A stretch of DNA of 64,000 nt from Cupriavidus basilensis (lineage in GTDB: Bacteria; Pseudomonadota; Gammaproteobacteria; Burkholderiales; Burkholderiaceae). Positions 56,030 to 64,000 of this stretch are shown in pieces. The position numbers were made by a program, and so were the translations under genes. Below the pieces are notes generated by a model. The model made no database searches and was not told where the DNA came from. It saw only the letters and a program-made list of their open reading frames with translations. The stretch spans positions 62,001 to 126,000 of the forward strand of contig NZ_BBQM01000020.1 of the NCBI RefSeq assembly GCF_000876015.1, in the 5' to 3' direction. How positions within the stretch are numbered: position 1 is the stretch's first letter; every line of letters starts with the position of its first letter.

Positions 56030-57247
56030 ATGTTTCAGTCGCAGGTCAGTGTGCTGGTCGCAGCCGTATTCGGGCTGCAGATGGCGGTCGTCTTCGCCGT
56101 ATTGCGGCGCACGCCGGGCATGGGCCGCGCCGGGCTGAGCGCGTGGGTGGCCGGTGAATTGCTGGTGACGGCCGCCGCCGCGCTGCTGGCCGCGCAGGGC
56201 CACCTGCCGGGCTGGCCGGTGCTCGGCCTGGCCGACGTGCTGATGACGGCGGCGCTCTCGCTGATGGTGTACGGCACGCGCCGCTTCTACGACCGTAGCG
56301 GGGCCGCGGCCTCGCTGTGCATGCTGAACCTCGTGGTGCTGGGCGGCACGGTCTATTTCGAGCTGTCCGGCGCGCCGCCGGCCGGCCCCGCGCTGCTGTC
56401 CGCGCTGGCCAATCTCTATCTGCCGCTGGCCTTGCTGCGCGTGGTGGCGCCGCAGGTGCCCGCGCGCCGCGGCACCGGCCGCCTGGCCGCGCTGTCGCTC
56501 GGCCTGATCGCGCTGGCATGCGCGGGCATGGGTTTCTACCAGGCCGCCGAGCTGACGCTGGTGCCGGCCGGGCTGCTGGCGCTGCCCAGGCAGGTGCCGC
56601 AGGAGACCTTCACTATCCTGCACGCCTTCGGCATCGTCAGCCTGTCGGTCAGCTTCGCGCTGATGGCGCACGACCGCCTGCGCCGCCGGCTCGAGCGCCG
56701 CGCCAGCTATGACGACCTGACCGACGTGCTGTCGCGCGGCCCCTACTGGGCGACGCTGGAGGAAGCCTGCCAGGAAGCGGAGCGGCTGCACCAGCCGCTC
56801 ACGGTCGCCTTCATCGACCTCGATCACTTCAAGGCCATCAACGATCTCTACGGGCATCTCGCCGGCGACAGCGTGCTGCGCCACTTCGGCGGCCTGCTGC
56901 GCAAGACCGTGCGCAGCGGCGATTTCGCCGGGCGCCTGGGCGGCGAGGAATTCGGCATCGCCATGCCCGGCACCGCGCTCGAGCAGGGGCGCGCGCTGAG
57001 CCTGCGCCTGAGCACGCTGGTGCGCGCCACGCCGTGCCCGTCGGAGCCGGACGCGATCTCGTACACGGTCAGCATCGGCATGGCGGAGCGGCTGCCGGGC
57101 GAAGGCGCGGACGGCCTCATGCGCCGCGCCGACAACGCGCTCTACGACGCCAAGACGATGGGGCGCAACTGCGTCTCCACCCAGCCCACCGAGCGCGCCG
57201 CCGGCCTGGGCTCGGCGGCCCGCATCCGCGTCTCCCAGGCTTCCTGA
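56030..57247 (+). CDS. Membrane-bound diguanylate cyclase (GGDEF domain)
   Basis: 405 residues. The N-terminal ~210 contain about six to seven hydrophobic segments (for example VSVLVAAVFGLQMAVVFAVL, AGELLVTAAAALLAAQGHL). The GGDEF domain starts near RRASYDDLTDVLSRGPYW; the active-site motif is GRLGGEEFGIAMPG (GGEEF), preceded at the right distance by RSGD, an RxxD inhibitory site. Both the catalytic and allosteric features are therefore intact, so it should make c-di-GMP with product inhibition. GGGGAAA precedes the ATG; an in-frame ATG at 55841 would add 63 residues of basic, low-complexity sequence and seems less likely. Single gene, flanked by tRNAs. Confidence 0.88.
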   Translation: MFQSQVSVLVAAVFGLQMAVVFAVLRRTPGMGRAGLSAWVAGELLVTAAAALLAAQGHLPGWPVLGLADVLMTAALSLMVYGTRRFYDRSGAAASLCMLNLVVLGGTVYFELSGAPPAGPALLSALANLYLPLALLRVVAPQVPARRGTGRLAALSLGLIALACAGMGFYQAAELTLVPAGLLALPRQVPQETFTILHAFGIVSLSVSFALMAHDRLRRRLERRASYDDLTDVLSRGPYWATLEEACQEAERLHQPLTVAFIDLDHFKAINDLYGHLAGDSVLRHFGGLLRKTVRSGDFAGRLGGEEFGIAMPGTALEQGRALSLRLSTLVRATPCPSEPDAISYTVSIGMAERLPGEGADGLMRRADNALYDAKTMGRNCVSTQPTERAAGLGSAARIRVSQAS

Positions 57248-57347
57248 CGCGCGCCGGGGCGCATGGCGGTGCTCACGCCGGGCGTGCGCTGAGGTAGAAT
57301 GCTGGCCTCCACGCCGGCCCGGCGCTTGCTTGCCGCGGCCGCGCCAT

Positions 57348-57424
57348 CCGCCCTTAGCTCAGTTGGATAGAGCACTCGCCTTCTAAGCGAGCGGTCACAC
57401 GTTCGAGTCGTGTAGGGCGGGCCA
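57348..57424 (+). tRNA. tRNA-Arg (anticodon TCT)
   Basis: 77 nt with encoded CCA. Acceptor CCGCCCT/AGGGCGG, D arm GCTCAGTTGGATAGAGC, anticodon stem CTCGC/GCGAG with loop CTTCTAA, T arm ACACGTTCGAGTCGTGT. Reads AGA/AGG. TAGAAT at 57295-57300 could be its -10; no good -35. Confidence 0.95.
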
Positions 57425-57618
57425 CTGCCTCTCTCCGCTCTCCGTAGGTCTTCCACTTCCAGGTGCTCCGCCACGTCCGGCTTCACGGCATCAATGACGC
57501 ATGCGGTGAACATGGTCGAGCGCCAGTCGCTTCCTCGGTAGGAAGGCATCGCGCGCGCATCCAGCATCCGTCCGGGTCCTGGCCGGCGCCGCGCGCCGGC
57601 GTGGACTAAGATGCCACG

Positions 57619-58542
57619 ATGACCTTCCCAGGCAAGTCCATGCTGAATTCCCGCGGCGGCACCAGCAAGGTGCATTACTGGCTGGCCGGCGGTGCCTGCG
57701 TGCTGCTGGCCGCGGCGGCGGCGCGCCACGCGCTGCTCCTGGCGGTGGAGAGCGGCGCGTTCGAGCCCAAGCCGGCCAGCGCCGCCGGCGCGCTCACGCC
57801 CGACCGGCTCGGCGCGCCGTCCCGCCAGTTCGCGTTCGCCAGCGGCGCGCGCCTGCTGCGCGCGTCGTGCGTGCAGGCGCCGCGCGCCGACGCGCCGGCG
57901 CTGCTGATCTATCACGGCGACGAGGAAAACCTCTCCGACTGGGCCCATGCGCAGGCGCTGCTGTATCGCAACGGCATCACCTCGTGCGTGTTCGACTACA
58001 GCGGCTACGGGGCGAGCGGCGGCAAGCCCGGCGTGCGCCGCCTGCGCGAGGACGGCATGGCGGCGTACGACCAGTTCCTGGCGGCCACGCCGCGTGCGGC
58101 GCGGCGCTATGTGATGGGATTCTCGCTCGGCTCGGGCGCGCTGCTCGACGTGGCGCAGGCGCTGCGGCCGGCGCCGGCCGGCATGGTGATCGCGGCCGGC
58201 TTTACCTCGGCGCGCGCGGCGGCGGTGGTCACGGGGCGCGTGCCGGCCTGGATGGCGCGCCTGCTGCCCGAGCCGTGGGACAACGAGGAGCGCCTGCGCC
58301 GTTCGCGGCTGCCCGTGCTGGTGGTCCACAGCCGCGCCGACGACGTGATTCCGTTTTCCCATGCCGAGCGCCTGGCGCGCGCCGCCGCCGGGCCCCGGCG
58401 CCTGGTCGCGCTGGCGGCGCTGCCGCACGACGCCGCCATCGAGCCGCAATGGCAGGAGGCGTTCTGGGCGCCGGTCGTGGCCTACCTGCGTTCGGGCAAT
58501 CTTGGCGAGGCGGGCGGCATGGGCGCTGCGGCCGGCGACTAA
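57619..58542 (+). CDS. Alpha/beta hydrolase, membrane-anchored or exported
   Basis: 307 residues from ATG at 57619; another ATG at 57640 (MLNSRGG) is possible and neither has a clear ribosome-binding site. A hydrophobic segment LAGGACVLLAAAAARHALLL near residues 22-41 looks like an anchor or signal. Catalytic triad: serine in VMGFSLGSGALLD (GxSxG), aspartate in VVHSRADDVIPFSHAE, histidine in LAALPHDAAIEPQ. The oxyanion region is ALLIYHGDEENLSD. It resembles the BEM46/YfhR group of hydrolases of unknown substrate. Convergent with fabI, with a bidirectional terminator between. Confidence 0.8.
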   Translation: MTFPGKSMLNSRGGTSKVHYWLAGGACVLLAAAAARHALLLAVESGAFEPKPASAAGALTPDRLGAPSRQFAFASGARLLRASCVQAPRADAPALLIYHGDEENLSDWAHAQALLYRNGITSCVFDYSGYGASGGKPGVRRLREDGMAAYDQFLAATPRAARRYVMGFSLGSGALLDVAQALRPAPAGMVIAAGFTSARAAAVVTGRVPAWMARLLPEPWDNEERLRRSRLPVLVVHSRADDVIPFSHAERLARAAAGPRRLVALAALPHDAAIEPQWQEAFWAPVVAYLRSGNLGEAGGMGAAAGD

Positions 58543-58562
58543 GGCCGCTGGCAGCGCGAACG

Positions 58563-58599
58563 AAAAAAGGGCGCCGGCCGGAGCCGCGCGCCCTTTCTT
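58563..58599. terminator. Bidirectional intrinsic terminator
   Basis: AAAGGGCGC (58566-58574) pairs with GCGCCCTTT (58588-58596); T-rich run follows on the plus strand, A-run 58563-58568 serves the minus strand. It separates the convergent hydrolase and fabI genes. Confidence 0.85.
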
Positions 58600-58626
58600 G
58601 CGGTGGCGGCGTTGCCGCCGCGCCGC

Positions 58627-59415
58627 CTACGCTTCCGCGGGCAGGCTCGCGCCGACCGTGTTGAAGCCGGCGTCCACGTAGGTGATCTCGCCGGTCACGC
58701 CGCTGGCGAGGTCGGACAGCAGGAAGGCGGCCACGTTGCCGACTTCCTCGATGGTCACGTTGCGGCGCAGCGGCGCGGCTTCCTCGAAGTGGCCCAGCAG
58801 CTTGCCGAAGCCCTTGATGCCGGAAGCCGCCAGCGTCTTGATCGGGCCGGCCGAGATGCCGTTGGCGCGGATGCCGCGCGGGCCGACCGACGCGGCCAGG
58901 TAGCGCACGCTGGCTTCCAGCGAAGCCTTGGCCAGGCCCATCGTGTTGTAGTTGGGCACCGTGCGTTCCGCGCCGAGGTAGGTCAGCGTCAGCAGCGAGG
59001 CCGTGTCCGACAGCATCGGCAGCGCGGCCTTGGCCAGCGCGGGGAAGCTGTAGGTGGAAATGTCGTGGGCCACGCGGAACGCTTCGCGCGAGAGGCCCTC
59101 GAGGAAGTCGCCGGCGATCGCCTCGCGCGGCGCGAAGCCGATCGAGTGGACCAAGCCGTCGAGCTTGTCCCAGTGCTTGCCCAGTTCGGCGAAGGTGGCG
59201 GCGATCTGCTCGTCGCTGGCGACGTCGCATTCGAGCACGATGCTGCTGTCGAATTCCTTGGCGAAGTCGTTGATGCGGTCCTTGAAACGTTCGCCGACGT
59301 AGGTGAAGGCGAGTTCCGCGCCTTCGCGTTTGCAGGCCGATGCGATGCCGTAGGCAATCGAGCGGTTGGACAGCAAGCCGGTGATCAGGATTCGCTTACC
59401 TGCCAGAAATCCCAT
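58627..59415 (-). CDS. fabI: Enoyl-[acyl-carrier-protein] reductase (NADH)
   Basis: 262 residues from ATG at 59415, with TTGGAGAACC before it. N-terminal MGFLAGKRILITGLLSNRS with the FabI-specific NAD loop GLLSNRSIAYGIA. Active-site Tyr-x6-Lys is YNTMGLAKASLEAS, and LTLTYLGAERTVPNYN is typical of FabI. The last step of fatty acid elongation; target of triclosan-like inhibitors. Start fixed by the family N terminus. Confidence 0.96.
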   Translation of the reverse strand: MGFLAGKRILITGLLSNRSIAYGIASACKREGAELAFTYVGERFKDRINDFAKEFDSSIVLECDVASDEQIAATFAELGKHWDKLDGLVHSIGFAPREAIAGDFLEGLSREAFRVAHDISTYSFPALAKAALPMLSDTASLLTLTYLGAERTVPNYNTMGLAKASLEASVRYLAASVGPRGIRANGISAGPIKTLAASGIKGFGKLLGHFEEAAPLRRNVTIEEVGNVAAFLLSDLASGVTGEITYVDAGFNTVGASLPAEA

Positions 59416-59654
59416 AGGTTCTCCAATGATGTTCGGGGCGGACGGGCACGATTCGTGCAATGCCGTCCGGGGTTGCGGCGCGCCCCGCGCGAAGGCCGCG
59501 CTGCGGCAGCCCGAGGGCCGGCGTGTCTGCTGCGCCGCGTACTGGAATGTCCGGATGGCTGGGTGTCATCCGATCCAATGTAAAATTGTCTCATAACTTG
59601 ACCGCGCCGCCGACGGCCGCGGCTTGTCCGATTCAGGCGGAGGTTTCCAACCGG

Positions 59655-61535
59655 ATGTATATTCGCGCACGTAGACCGCTTCAGGCGGCATGGCAGCGCA
59701 TGCGCACGTTTGCGGTGCTGGGTTGTGGACTTCTTGCCCTGGCTGCCGCGGGTTTCCCCCTGTCCGCCGGCGCGGCCCACGGTTTTGCGCAGTATGGCGA
59801 ACTCAAGTACCCCGCCGGTTTCACCCATTTCGACTACGTCAATCCCGACGCCCCGCGCGGCGGCACGCTGACGCTGGCCAATCCCGACCGCCGCACCAGT
59901 TTCGACAAGTTCAACCCGTTTACGCTCAAGGGCACCTCGGCCCCGGGCGTGAACACGCTGATGTTCGAGTCGCTGCTGATCGCCAGCGCCGACGAGACCG
60001 CCAGCGCCTACGGCCTGCTGGCCGAGGATGTCGCGGTGGCGCCGGACGAGCTCTCGGTGACTTTCCGCCTGCGCCCGCAGGCGCGCTTCAGCAACGGCGA
60101 CCCGGTGCGGGCCAGCGACGTCAAGTATTCCTACGACATGCTGATGAGCAAGGCTTCCAGCCCGGGCTACCGCAGCATGTGCATGGACGTGAAGTCGGTC
60201 ACCGTGGTGGACCCGCGCACGGTGCGCTTCGATTTCCGCCAGCGCAACATCGAGCTGCCGCTGATCGTCGGCTCGCTGCCGGTGTTCTCGAAGAAATGGA
60301 CCGCCACCACGCCGTTCGAGAAACTGACCTTCGAGGCGCCGGTGGCCAGCGGCCCGTACCTGATCGAGCGCTATGACGCCGGGCGCGGCATCACCTTCAA
60401 GCGCGACCCGGGCTACTGGGGCAACGACCAGGCCGTGCGGCGCGGCACCTTCAACTTCGACCGCGTGGTCTACCGCCTCTACAAGGACGAGACCGCCAAG
60501 CTCGAGGCCTTCAAGGCCGGCGAGTTCGACGCCATCGTGGAATACAAGGCCAAGAGCTGGGCCAAGAGCTACGAGGGCAAGCGTTTCTCCAGCGGCGAGC
60601 TGCTCAAGACCGATTTCCCGCACCGCAACGGCGCCGGCATGCAGGGTTTCGTGATGAACATGCGCAAGCCGATGTTCCAGGACGTGCGCGTGCGGCAGGC
60701 CCTGATCCTGGCGCTGGACTTCGAATGGCTCAACCGCCAGTTGTTCTACGGCGCCTACCGGCGGCTCGACAGCTGGTTCTCCAACAGCGAGCTGGCCGCC
60801 AGCGCCACCTTCGACGGGCGCCCCGGCCCCGGCGAGCTGGCGCTGCTCGAGCCGCTGCGCGCGCAACTGGCGCCCGAAGTGTTCGGCCCCATCGTCACGC
60901 AGCCCAACACCGATGCGCCGCGTTCGCTGCGCGACAACCTGCGCGCCGCGCGCCGGCTGCTGGCGCAGGCGGGCTGGACCTACGAGGACGGCGCGCTGCG
61001 CAACGCCAAGGGCGAGCCCTTCGTGTTCGAGTTCCTGGACGACGGCGGCGCCATGAGCCGCGTCATCACCACCTACGTGCGCAACCTGGAAAAGCTGGGC
61101 ATCGAGGTGAACCAGCGCACCACGGATTTCGCGCTGTACCAGAAGCGCCTCGAGGATTTCGATTTCGATATGGTGTCGATCCGCTTCCCGGACTCGCAGA
61201 GCCCGGGCAACGAGCTGCGCGACCGCTTCAACAGCGAGGCCGCCGGCACGCCGGGCTCCGACAACCTGTTCGGCCTCAAGTCGCCGGCGGTCGACCGCCT
61301 GGTGGACAATGTGCTGCACGCCCACACACGCGAGGACCTGGTCAGCGCCGGGCGCGCGCTGGACCGCGTGCTGATGCACGGCTACTACATCGTGCCGAAC
61401 TGGTACAGCGCGTCGCACCGCGTGGCGTACCGCAAGGAACTGGTCTATCCGCAGCGCCTGCCGTACTACTACACGGCCGAGGGATGGATCCTGAGCAACT
61501 GGTGGCGCGCCGACGCCAGGCCGGCCGCCCGCTGA
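59655..61535 (+). CDS. yejA: Peptide ABC transporter substrate-binding protein (YejA-like)
   Basis: 626 residues. Basic N terminus followed by LGCGLLALAAAGFPLSAGAA gives a signal peptide; an inner ATG at 59700 (MRTFAVLGCG) would give a more usual signal length and may be the real start. Family 5 binding-protein features: HFDYVNPDAPRGGTLTLAN, FNPFTLKGTSAPGVNTLMFE, KYSYDMLMSKAS, and GYWGND. YejA homologues bind peptides and microcin C-like compounds. First of the yejABEF operon; yejB follows 27 bp later. Confidence 0.88.
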   Translation: MYIRARRPLQAAWQRMRTFAVLGCGLLALAAAGFPLSAGAAHGFAQYGELKYPAGFTHFDYVNPDAPRGGTLTLANPDRRTSFDKFNPFTLKGTSAPGVNTLMFESLLIASADETASAYGLLAEDVAVAPDELSVTFRLRPQARFSNGDPVRASDVKYSYDMLMSKASSPGYRSMCMDVKSVTVVDPRTVRFDFRQRNIELPLIVGSLPVFSKKWTATTPFEKLTFEAPVASGPYLIERYDAGRGITFKRDPGYWGNDQAVRRGTFNFDRVVYRLYKDETAKLEAFKAGEFDAIVEYKAKSWAKSYEGKRFSSGELLKTDFPHRNGAGMQGFVMNMRKPMFQDVRVRQALILALDFEWLNRQLFYGAYRRLDSWFSNSELAASATFDGRPGPGELALLEPLRAQLAPEVFGPIVTQPNTDAPRSLRDNLRAARRLLAQAGWTYEDGALRNAKGEPFVFEFLDDGGAMSRVITTYVRNLEKLGIEVNQRTTDFALYQKRLEDFDFDMVSIRFPDSQSPGNELRDRFNSEAAGTPGSDNLFGLKSPAVDRLVDNVLHAHTREDLVSAGRALDRVLMHGYYIVPNWYSASHRVAYRKELVYPQRLPYYYTAEGWILSNWWRADARPAAR

Positions 61536-61562
61536 GCGCGGACGGCAACTGAAGGAACCGAG

Positions 61563-62612
61563 ATGCTCGCTTACCTGTTCAAGCGCGTGCTGCTGATGAT
61601 CCCGACCCTGATCGGCGTCATCACCCTGACGTTCGTGGTGATCCAGTTCGTGCCCGGCGGCCCCGTCGAGCAGATGATGATGGAGATGAAGGGGCGGGGC
61701 GCCGGCGGCGAGGCCAGCGGCGGCGGCGCGGAATACCGCGGCCGCCGCGGCGTGGACCCGGACAAGATCAAGGAGATCCAGGCGCTGTACGGCTTCGACA
61801 AGCCGCCGCTGGAGCGCTATTTCATCATGCTCAAGCGCTTCGCGCGCTTCGACCTGGGGCAGAGCTACTTCCAGCACCGCAGCGTGTGGGAGCTGGTGAA
61901 GTCCAAGATGCCGGTGTCGATCAGCCTGGGCCTGTGGACCTTCTTCCTGACCTATCTCATATCGGTGCCGCTCGGCATCTCCAAGGCGATCCGCGCGGGT
62001 AGCCGCTTCGACGTCGTGACCAGCATGGTGGTGCTGGTCGGTTATGCCATTCCGGGCTTCGTGCTGGGCGTGCTGCTGCTGGTGCTGTTCGGCGGCGGCA
62101 CCTTCGTGCAGTGGTTCCCGCTGCGCGGGCTGACCTCCGACGACTGGGACCAGCTTTCGATGATGGGCAAGGTGATGGACTACCTGTGGCACCTCGTGCT
62201 GCCGATCACCGCCTCGGTGGTGGGCAGCTTCGCGGTCATCACCATGCTGACCAAGAACGCCTTTCTCGAGGAAATCCGCAAGCAGTACGTGCTGACCGCG
62301 CGCGCCAAGGGCCTGGCCGAGCGCCGCGTGCTGTGGAAGCACATCTTCCGCAACGCGCTGATCCCGCTGGTGACCGGCTTCCCGGCGGCCTTCATCGGTG
62401 CCTTCTTCACGGGCTCGCTGCTGATCGAGACGCTGTTCTCGCTCGACGGCCTGGGCCTGCTGTCCTACGAGGCGGTGCTGCGGCGCGACTATCCGGTCGT
62501 GCTGGGCACGCTCTACCTGTTCACCCTGATCGGCCTGGTGACGCGGCTGATCTCCGATGTCTGCTACGTGATGGTCGACCCGCGCATCCACTTCGAGGCG
62601 GTGCACCGATGA
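61563..62612 (+). CDS. yejB: Peptide ABC transporter permease YejB
   Basis: 349 residues, DppB-type permease. It begins MLAYLFKRVLLMIPTLIGVI, with GAAGGAACCG-type site upstream. The EAA-type loop is TARAKGLAERRVLWKHIFRN. A glycine-rich insertion (GRGAGGEASGGGAEYRG) after the first membrane segment matches the longer YejB form. It forms the channel with YejE; its stop overlaps the yejE ATG (ATGA at 62609). Confidence 0.9.
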   Translation: MLAYLFKRVLLMIPTLIGVITLTFVVIQFVPGGPVEQMMMEMKGRGAGGEASGGGAEYRGRRGVDPDKIKEIQALYGFDKPPLERYFIMLKRFARFDLGQSYFQHRSVWELVKSKMPVSISLGLWTFFLTYLISVPLGISKAIRAGSRFDVVTSMVVLVGYAIPGFVLGVLLLVLFGGGTFVQWFPLRGLTSDDWDQLSMMGKVMDYLWHLVLPITASVVGSFAVITMLTKNAFLEEIRKQYVLTARAKGLAERRVLWKHIFRNALIPLVTGFPAAFIGAFFTGSLLIETLFSLDGLGLLSYEAVLRRDYPVVLGTLYLFTLIGLVTRLISDVCYVMVDPRIHFEAVHR

Positions 62613-63736
62613 AATTCCGCACGCGCGCGCCGTCCAGCGGCCTGCCGCATTCGCCATCGCCGCGCCAGCGCGCGTGGCAGCGCTTTCGCTGCAACCGGCT
62701 GGGCTACTGGAGCCTGATCCTGTTCATCGGCATCTTCGTGCTCAGCCTGTTCGCGGAAGCGCTGTCGAGCGACCGGCCGCTGGTGGTGAAGTACAAGGGC
62801 GAGTGGTATTTCCCGATCGTCAAGGTCTATCCCGAGACCACCTTCGACGGCGACTTCCCCACGCGCACCGACTATCTCGACCCGTTCATCCGCGACCGCA
62901 TCACCAGCAACGGCAACTTCGCCGTGTTCCCGCCCAACCGGTATTCGTACGACACGCTCAACTACTTCTCGAAGGAGCCCAACCCGGCGCCGCCTTCGGC
63001 GGAGAACCTGCTGGGCACCGACGACCGCGGGCGCGACGTGCTGGCGCGGCTGCTCTACGGCTTTCGCGTCTCGGTGCTGTTCAGTCTGGCGCTGACGCTG
63101 ATCGGCGTGTTGATCGGCACGCTGACCGGCGCGCTGATGGGCTTCTTCGGCGGGCGCTTCGACCTGATCTCCCAGCGCGCCATCGAGATCTGGAGCTCGA
63201 TGCCGGAGCTCTACCTGCTCATCATCTTCGCCTCCATCTTCACGCCCAGCCTGGCGCTGCTGATCATCCTGCTGTCGCTGTTCGGCTGGATGGGCCTGTC
63301 GGACTACGTGCGCGCCGAGTTCTACCGCAACCGCTCGCTCGACTACGTCAAGGCGGCGCGCGCGCTCGGCCTGTCGAACGTGCAGATCATGTGGCGCCAC
63401 ATCCTGCCCAACAGCCTGACGCCGGTCATCACCTTCCTGCCGTTCCGCATGAGCGCGGCCATCCTGGCGCTGACCAGCCTCGACTTCCTCGGCCTGGGCG
63501 TGCCGCCCACCACGCCCAGCCTGGGCGAGCTGCTGGCGCAGGGCAAGGCCAATCTCGATGCCTGGTGGATCTCCCTGTCGACCTTCGCCGTGCTGGTGCT
63601 GACCCTGCTGCTGCTGACCTTCATGGGCGACGCGCTGCGCGACGCCTTCGACACCCGCCTGGGCCTGGCGCAGCTGCGCGGCCGCGCGGAGCCGAAGGCG
63701 CCCGAAGGCTCGCCCGCCGCCGAGGTGACGCCATGA
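62609..63736 (+). CDS. yejE: Peptide ABC transporter permease YejE
   Basis: 375 residues, DppC-type. Cytoplasmic N terminus then LILFIGIFVLSLFAEAL. A long periplasmic loop (about residues 55-125) contains PFIRDRITSNGNFAVFPPN and the family segment ENLLGTDDRGRDVLARLLYG. EAA loop: KAARALGLSNVQIMWRHILP. Overlaps yejB and yejF by four bases each, so the operon is translationally coupled. Confidence 0.9.
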   Translation: MKFRTRAPSSGLPHSPSPRQRAWQRFRCNRLGYWSLILFIGIFVLSLFAEALSSDRPLVVKYKGEWYFPIVKVYPETTFDGDFPTRTDYLDPFIRDRITSNGNFAVFPPNRYSYDTLNYFSKEPNPAPPSAENLLGTDDRGRDVLARLLYGFRVSVLFSLALTLIGVLIGTLTGALMGFFGGRFDLISQRAIEIWSSMPELYLLIIFASIFTPSLALLIILLSLFGWMGLSDYVRAEFYRNRSLDYVKAARALGLSNVQIMWRHILPNSLTPVITFLPFRMSAAILALTSLDFLGLGVPPTTPSLGELLAQGKANLDAWWISLSTFAVLVLTLLLLTFMGDALRDAFDTRLGLAQLRGRAEPKAPEGSPAAEVTP

Positions 63737-64000
63737 GCGCGCTGCCGCAGGCCGGCGCGGGCGGCCGCGCGAAGGGGGGCAAGCCCCGCGAGCCAGGCGG
63801 TGGCGGCGGCCCGCTGATGTGCATCGAGCGCCTGTCGGTGACATTCGGCCAGGGCGAGGATGCCACCCGCGCGGTGCGCGACGTCAGCTTCGACCTGTGC
63901 GCCGGCGAGCGTTTCGCGCTGGTGGGCGAATCGGGCTCGGGCAAGACCGTGACCGCGCTGGCCATGCTGCGGCTGGTGGAGGACGCGCGCTACCAGGGCG
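63733..64000 (+). CDS. yejF: Peptide ABC transporter ATP-binding protein YejF (partial)
   Basis: Starts at the ATG overlapping the yejE stop and runs off the window after 89 codons. After a Gly-rich first ~28 residues comes MCIERLSVTFGQGEDATRAV and Walker A VGESGSGKTVTALAML. Full YejF proteins carry two ATPase domains; only the start of the first is seen here. Confidence 0.88.
   Translation, partial: MSALPQAGAGGRAKGGKPREPGGGGGPLMCIERLSVTFGQGEDATRAVRDVSFDLCAGERFALVGESGSGKTVTALAMLRLVEDARYQG

Noticed and set aside
59385..62657. Very long minus-strand open frame (over 1000 codons) opposite yejA/yejB
   Set aside because: GC-rich codon bias leaves antisense frames open; the translation is Arg/His/Ala-rich without domains, and the plus-strand genes have clear families.

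Overview
The window is a high-GC chromosomal segment (very roughly two thirds G+C by eye) of a betaproteobacterium, most likely Burkholderiaceae of the Cupriavidus/Ralstonia type. This rests on gene content and order: a GlpSTPQ-V type glycerol ABC operon, greA-yhbY-rlmE-ftsH-folP-glmM next to a complete pst-pho-ppk-ppx block, a second stand-alone IF-1 gene, and a 2-aminobenzoyl-CoA type catabolic operon. Genus assignment is inference; no rRNA gene is present. Nothing looks like a prophage, insertion sequence or CRISPR array.

Layout. 1-5518: glycerol-type ABC transporter operon (two ATPases, two permeases, a DUF2160 membrane protein, a large binding protein). 5519-7445: a small accessory module with two identical-arm 16-bp palindromes, a sigma70-like promoter, an intrinsic terminator, an exported repeat protein and a TetR regulator. 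7515-12593: a LysR gene divergent from an isochorismatase-like hydrolase, waaC, a TetR gene, an Old Yellow Enzyme family oxidoreductase and a small membrane protein. 12833-17844: tRNA-Val, dnaQ, rnhA, a YafS-like methyltransferase, gloB and mltD, a cluster also seen in enteric bacteria. 18071-19963: prpE. 20057-28268: an operon for CoA-dependent aerobic breakdown of an aromatic acid, best explained as 2-aminobenzoate. 28350-33820: carA, leuE, carB. 34034-41093: greA, a DUF4149 gene, yhbY, rlmE, ftsH, folP, glmM. 41348-54153: phosphate regulon (pstSCAB, phoU, phoB, phoR, ppk, ppx), an OlsB-like acyltransferase and sixA. 54553-57424: infA paralogue, tRNA-Pro, a membrane diguanylate cyclase, tRNA-Arg. 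57619-64000: an alpha/beta hydrolase, fabI, and the yejABEF peptide ABC operon, with yejF cut by the window end.

How parts work together. The Pst system imports phosphate and signals through PhoU to PhoR/PhoB. Phased PHO-box-like repeats lie before pstS and before phoR, with weaker candidates between ppk and ppx and before the OlsB-like gene. This suggests one local regulon joining phosphate uptake, polyphosphate turnover and possibly replacement of phospholipids by ornithine lipids. The aromatic operon encodes a CoA ligase, a fused monooxygenase/reductase, and a set of beta-oxidation-type enzymes, behind a single promoter that carries an operator-like dyad.

The least explained parts are the 5.8-6.7 kb module (operators, possible short terminated RNA, exported repeat protein), a ~105-bp palindromic element found twice directly behind stop codons, a terminator-like hairpin 14 nt before greA, and a RidA-like protein that lacks the usual catalytic arginine.
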